Shown here one piece after another: positions 61,969 to 64,000 of a stretch of 64,000 nucleotides of DNA. Source of the DNA: Pandoraea sputorum (GTDB taxonomy: Bacteria > Pseudomonadota > Gammaproteobacteria > Burkholderiales > Burkholderiaceae); NCBI RefSeq assembly GCF_000814845.2, contig NZ_CP010431.2, positions 310,001 to 374,000 of the forward strand, given 5' to 3'. Made by a program: the position numbers and the translations under genes. Each line of letters opens with the position of its first letter. Position 1 is the first letter of the stretch. The notes beneath the pieces are model-generated. The model saw only the letters and a program-made list of their open reading frames with translations, ran no database searches and was not told the origin of the DNA.

Positions 61969-64000
61969 ATGTCAGAACAGCCGTCCGCCGCCGCCCGCGA
62001 TCCTTGGGCCGAACTCAACGACCGTCAGCGTGAAGCCGTCGACTTCGGTGTGGACGACGATGGTGCGCCTGGCGGGCCGTTGCTCGTGATTGCCGGGGCG
62101 GGGTCGGGCAAGACGAGTACGCTCGCGCACCGGGTCGCGAATCTGATCGTGCGTGGTGCCGATCCCAATCGAATCCTGCTGCTTACGTTCTCGCGTCGTG
62201 CCGCTGGCGAAATGGAGCGTCGCGTGGGGGCCGTGTTGCAGAAGGTACTGGGGCTGTCGTCGACACAACCGCCGTCGCTGCCGTGGGCCGGTACGTTTCA
62301 CGCGATTGGCGCACGGTTGCTGCGCGATTTCGCCCCACGTATCGGGCTGTCGGAAGCGTTCACCATTCATGACCGCAGCGACGCCGAGGATCTGCTCGGG
62401 CTGGTGCGGCACGATCTGGGTTTTTCCGCGACGCAGTCGCGTTTCCCGCTCAAAGGCACGTGTCTGTCGATCTACTCGCGCGTGGTGAACAGTCAGGCAC
62501 CGCTCGCCGAAGTGCTCGCCAGGCACTTCCCGTGGTGTGCGCAATGGGAAGCGCAACTCAAGCAGCTTTTCGGCGGTTATGTCGACGCGAAACAAGCGCA
62601 GCATGTGCTTGATTACGACGACCTGCTGCTGTATTGGGCTGAGACGATGGGTGCGCCGGAACTGGCTCGTGAGCTTGACGCCCGCTTCGATCATGTACTC
62701 GTCGACGAGTATCAGGACACCAACCGCTTGCAGGCGCAGATTCTTCTCTCGATGAAACCGGACGGGCGTGGCTTGACGGTCGTGGGCGACGATGCGCAGT
62801 CGATCTACGCGTTTCGCGCGGCGACGATCCGCAACATTCTCGATTTCCCGGGTCAGTTTGCCGAGCCGGCGCACGTGGTGACGCTGGAGCGCAATTATCG
62901 GTCGACGCAGCCGATTCTCGATGCGTCCAATGCGGTGATCGCCGAGTCGAACGAGCGCTACGCGAAGGCGTTGTGGACGGACCGGCTATCGGACCGGTTG
63001 CCGCAACTTGTCAACGTGAGCGACGAATCGGGGCAGGCGCGTTGGGTCGCGGATCAGGTGCTGGCGCAACGTGAGACCGGCACGCGACTCACGCAACAGG
63101 CGGTGCTGTTTCGCACGGGGAGTCACAGCGCGGCGCTGGAGCTGGAACTCACGCGTCGCAATATTCCCTTCGTGAAGTTCGGTGGGTTGAAGTTTCTCGA
63201 AGCGGCCCACGTGAAGGACATGCTGTCGATCTTGCGATGGGCGCATAACCCGGCCAGCCGGTTGTCGGGTTTTCGCGTTGCGCAGTTGATCCCCGGCATC
63301 GGGCCGGTGAGCGCCACGCGCTTGCTCGATGCCATGGCCCAGTCCGCGACACCCGCGCAGGTGCTGGCCGAGTTCAAGCCACCGTCGGGTGCCGCCACGC
63401 AGTGGCGAGCGTTCGTCGAAGTCTTCATGACGTTGCACGACACGCGGCTGGCGTGGCCTGCAGACGTGGATCTGGCGCTGCGCTGGTACGCACCGCTGCT
63501 CACCCAACGTTTCGACGATGCCGCCGTGCGTCAGGCCGATCTCGAACAACTCGCGCGCATCGCCAACACGTACGGCTCGCGCGAGCAATTCCTGACCGAG
63601 CTGACGCTCGACCCACCCGATGCCACGAGCGCACAATCCGGTCCGCCGCTCCTCGACGAGGATTACCTGATCCTGTCGACGATTCACAGCGCCAAGGGGC
63701 AGGAGTGGCATTCGGTGTACGTGCTCAACGTGGTCGATGGCTGTATCCCCTCCGATATGAGCACCGGGGACGACGAAGACATCGAGGAAGAGCGACGTCT
63801 GCTTTACGTGGCGATGACGCGTGCAAAAGAGTCGCTGCAACTCGTTGTGCCGCAGCGGTTCTACGTCCATCAGCAAACCGGTCTGGGCGATCGCCATGTG
63901 TACGGCACGCGCAGCCGTTTCGTGTCCGACAAGATGCTGCCGCTGTACGATATTTTCCCGAAGCCGCGCGAGGACGATGTGCCGCGCGGGCCGGTCGGCG
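61969..64000 (+). CDS. ATP-dependent DNA helicase, UvrD/Rep/PcrA family (3' truncated)
   Basis: Superfamily 1A helicase, 677 codons in the window and open at the right edge. Walker A is LVIAGAGSGKTSTLAHR near residue 43; the SF1 motifs follow as TFSRRAAGEM (motif Ia), VDEYQDTN (Walker B, motif II), GDDAQSIYAFRAA (motif III), LERNYRS (motif IV), STIHSAKGQEW (motif V) and RLLYVAMTRAK (motif VI). The intermediate region (~130-220) has a 2A/2B-like HDRSDAEDLL. It is shorter than full UvrD in domain 2B spacing, so the exact class (UvrD versus another SF1A helicase) is open. The LexA box upstream fits an SOS role. Confidence 0.93.
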   Translation, partial: MSEQPSAAARDPWAELNDRQREAVDFGVDDDGAPGGPLLVIAGAGSGKTSTLAHRVANLIVRGADPNRILLLTFSRRAAGEMERRVGAVLQKVLGLSSTQPPSLPWAGTFHAIGARLLRDFAPRIGLSEAFTIHDRSDAEDLLGLVRHDLGFSATQSRFPLKGTCLSIYSRVVNSQAPLAEVLARHFPWCAQWEAQLKQLFGGYVDAKQAQHVLDYDDLLLYWAETMGAPELARELDARFDHVLVDEYQDTNRLQAQILLSMKPDGRGLTVVGDDAQSIYAFRAATIRNILDFPGQFAEPAHVVTLERNYRSTQPILDASNAVIAESNERYAKALWTDRLSDRLPQLVNVSDESGQARWVADQVLAQRETGTRLTQQAVLFRTGSHSAALELELTRRNIPFVKFGGLKFLEAAHVKDMLSILRWAHNPASRLSGFRVAQLIPGIGPVSATRLLDAMAQSATPAQVLAEFKPPSGAATQWRAFVEVFMTLHDTRLAWPADVDLALRWYAPLLTQRFDDAAVRQADLEQLARIANTYGSREQFLTELTLDPPDATSAQSGPPLLDEDYLILSTIHSAKGQEWHSVYVLNVVDGCIPSDMSTGDDEDIEEERRLLYVAMTRAKESLQLVVPQRFYVHQQTGLGDRHVYGTRSRFVSDKMLPLYDIFPKPREDDVPRGPVG

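Overview
This is a 64 kb, GC-rich chromosomal segment of a betaproteobacterium of the Burkholderiaceae. Pandoraea is my best guess from gene content and order, but I could not run a search. Supporting signs are the Burkholderia-type trimeric porins ending in Phe, the complete urt/ure nitrogen cluster, the FolM-FolB-TtcA-GlmU-GlmS housekeeping run, an SDR annotated as an NDUFA9 homologue, and dense coding with many 4-nt ATGA overlaps. I saw no tRNA, rRNA, insertion sequence, CRISPR array or prophage. Both ends cut genes: a DppD-type ATPase on the left and a UvrD-family helicase on the right.

Region 1 (1-17 kb): after the end of a peptide ABC transporter (dppD-dppF) and a TraB/GumN protein, one long minus-strand block is devoted to urea. 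Read in transcription order it is urtABCDE (urea ABC importer), ureD, a three-gene polar amino-acid ABC transporter lacking a binding protein, ureA, a HupE/UreJ metal permease, ureB, ureC, ureE, ureF, ureG. Urea import, hydrolysis and nickel delivery are thus encoded together. A near-consensus sigma-54 promoter precedes urtA and a second, weaker one precedes the amino-acid permease. Each has an NtrC-like site upstream and a shared 17-bp palindromic element downstream, which suggests the whole block responds to nitrogen limitation.

Region 2 (17-31 kb): a small DUF1059 gene; an MFS exporter with a GlxA/AraC-type regulator behind a cluster of GGCATTC palindromes; a secreted two-lobed aspartic-protease-like protein with lower GC; a MocR regulator divergent from beta-alanine:pyruvate aminotransferase and mmsA (beta-alanine to acetyl-CoA or propionyl-CoA); and a minus-strand unit of 5-formyl-THF cyclo-ligase plus 5-oxoprolinase pxpBCA. 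A lipoprotein Slt-type lytic transglycosylase starts 23 bp from the cyclo-ligase.

Region 3 (31-44 kb): mostly housekeeping genes: NDUFA9-like SDR, GST, CCA-adding enzyme, an orphan glutamate/aspartate binding protein, DUF2905, MidA-type methyltransferase, folM-folB-ttcA, glmU, glmS, and a VOC/DUF3224 pair. An unrecognised 217-aa gene of atypical composition follows.

Region 4 (44-64 kb): a probable structured small RNA beside a porin; a VirB1/IagB-like transglycosylase with a 9-bp repeat tract; a saccharopine-dehydrogenase-family gene; a second porin; an Fbp-like ABC importer divergent from a TctDE-like two-component system; a solitary cysteine desulfurase behind a large inverted repeat; a monofunctional catalase; a ClC-type chloride channel; a DUF72 protein; and a UvrD-family helicase whose promoter overlaps a near-perfect LexA box.
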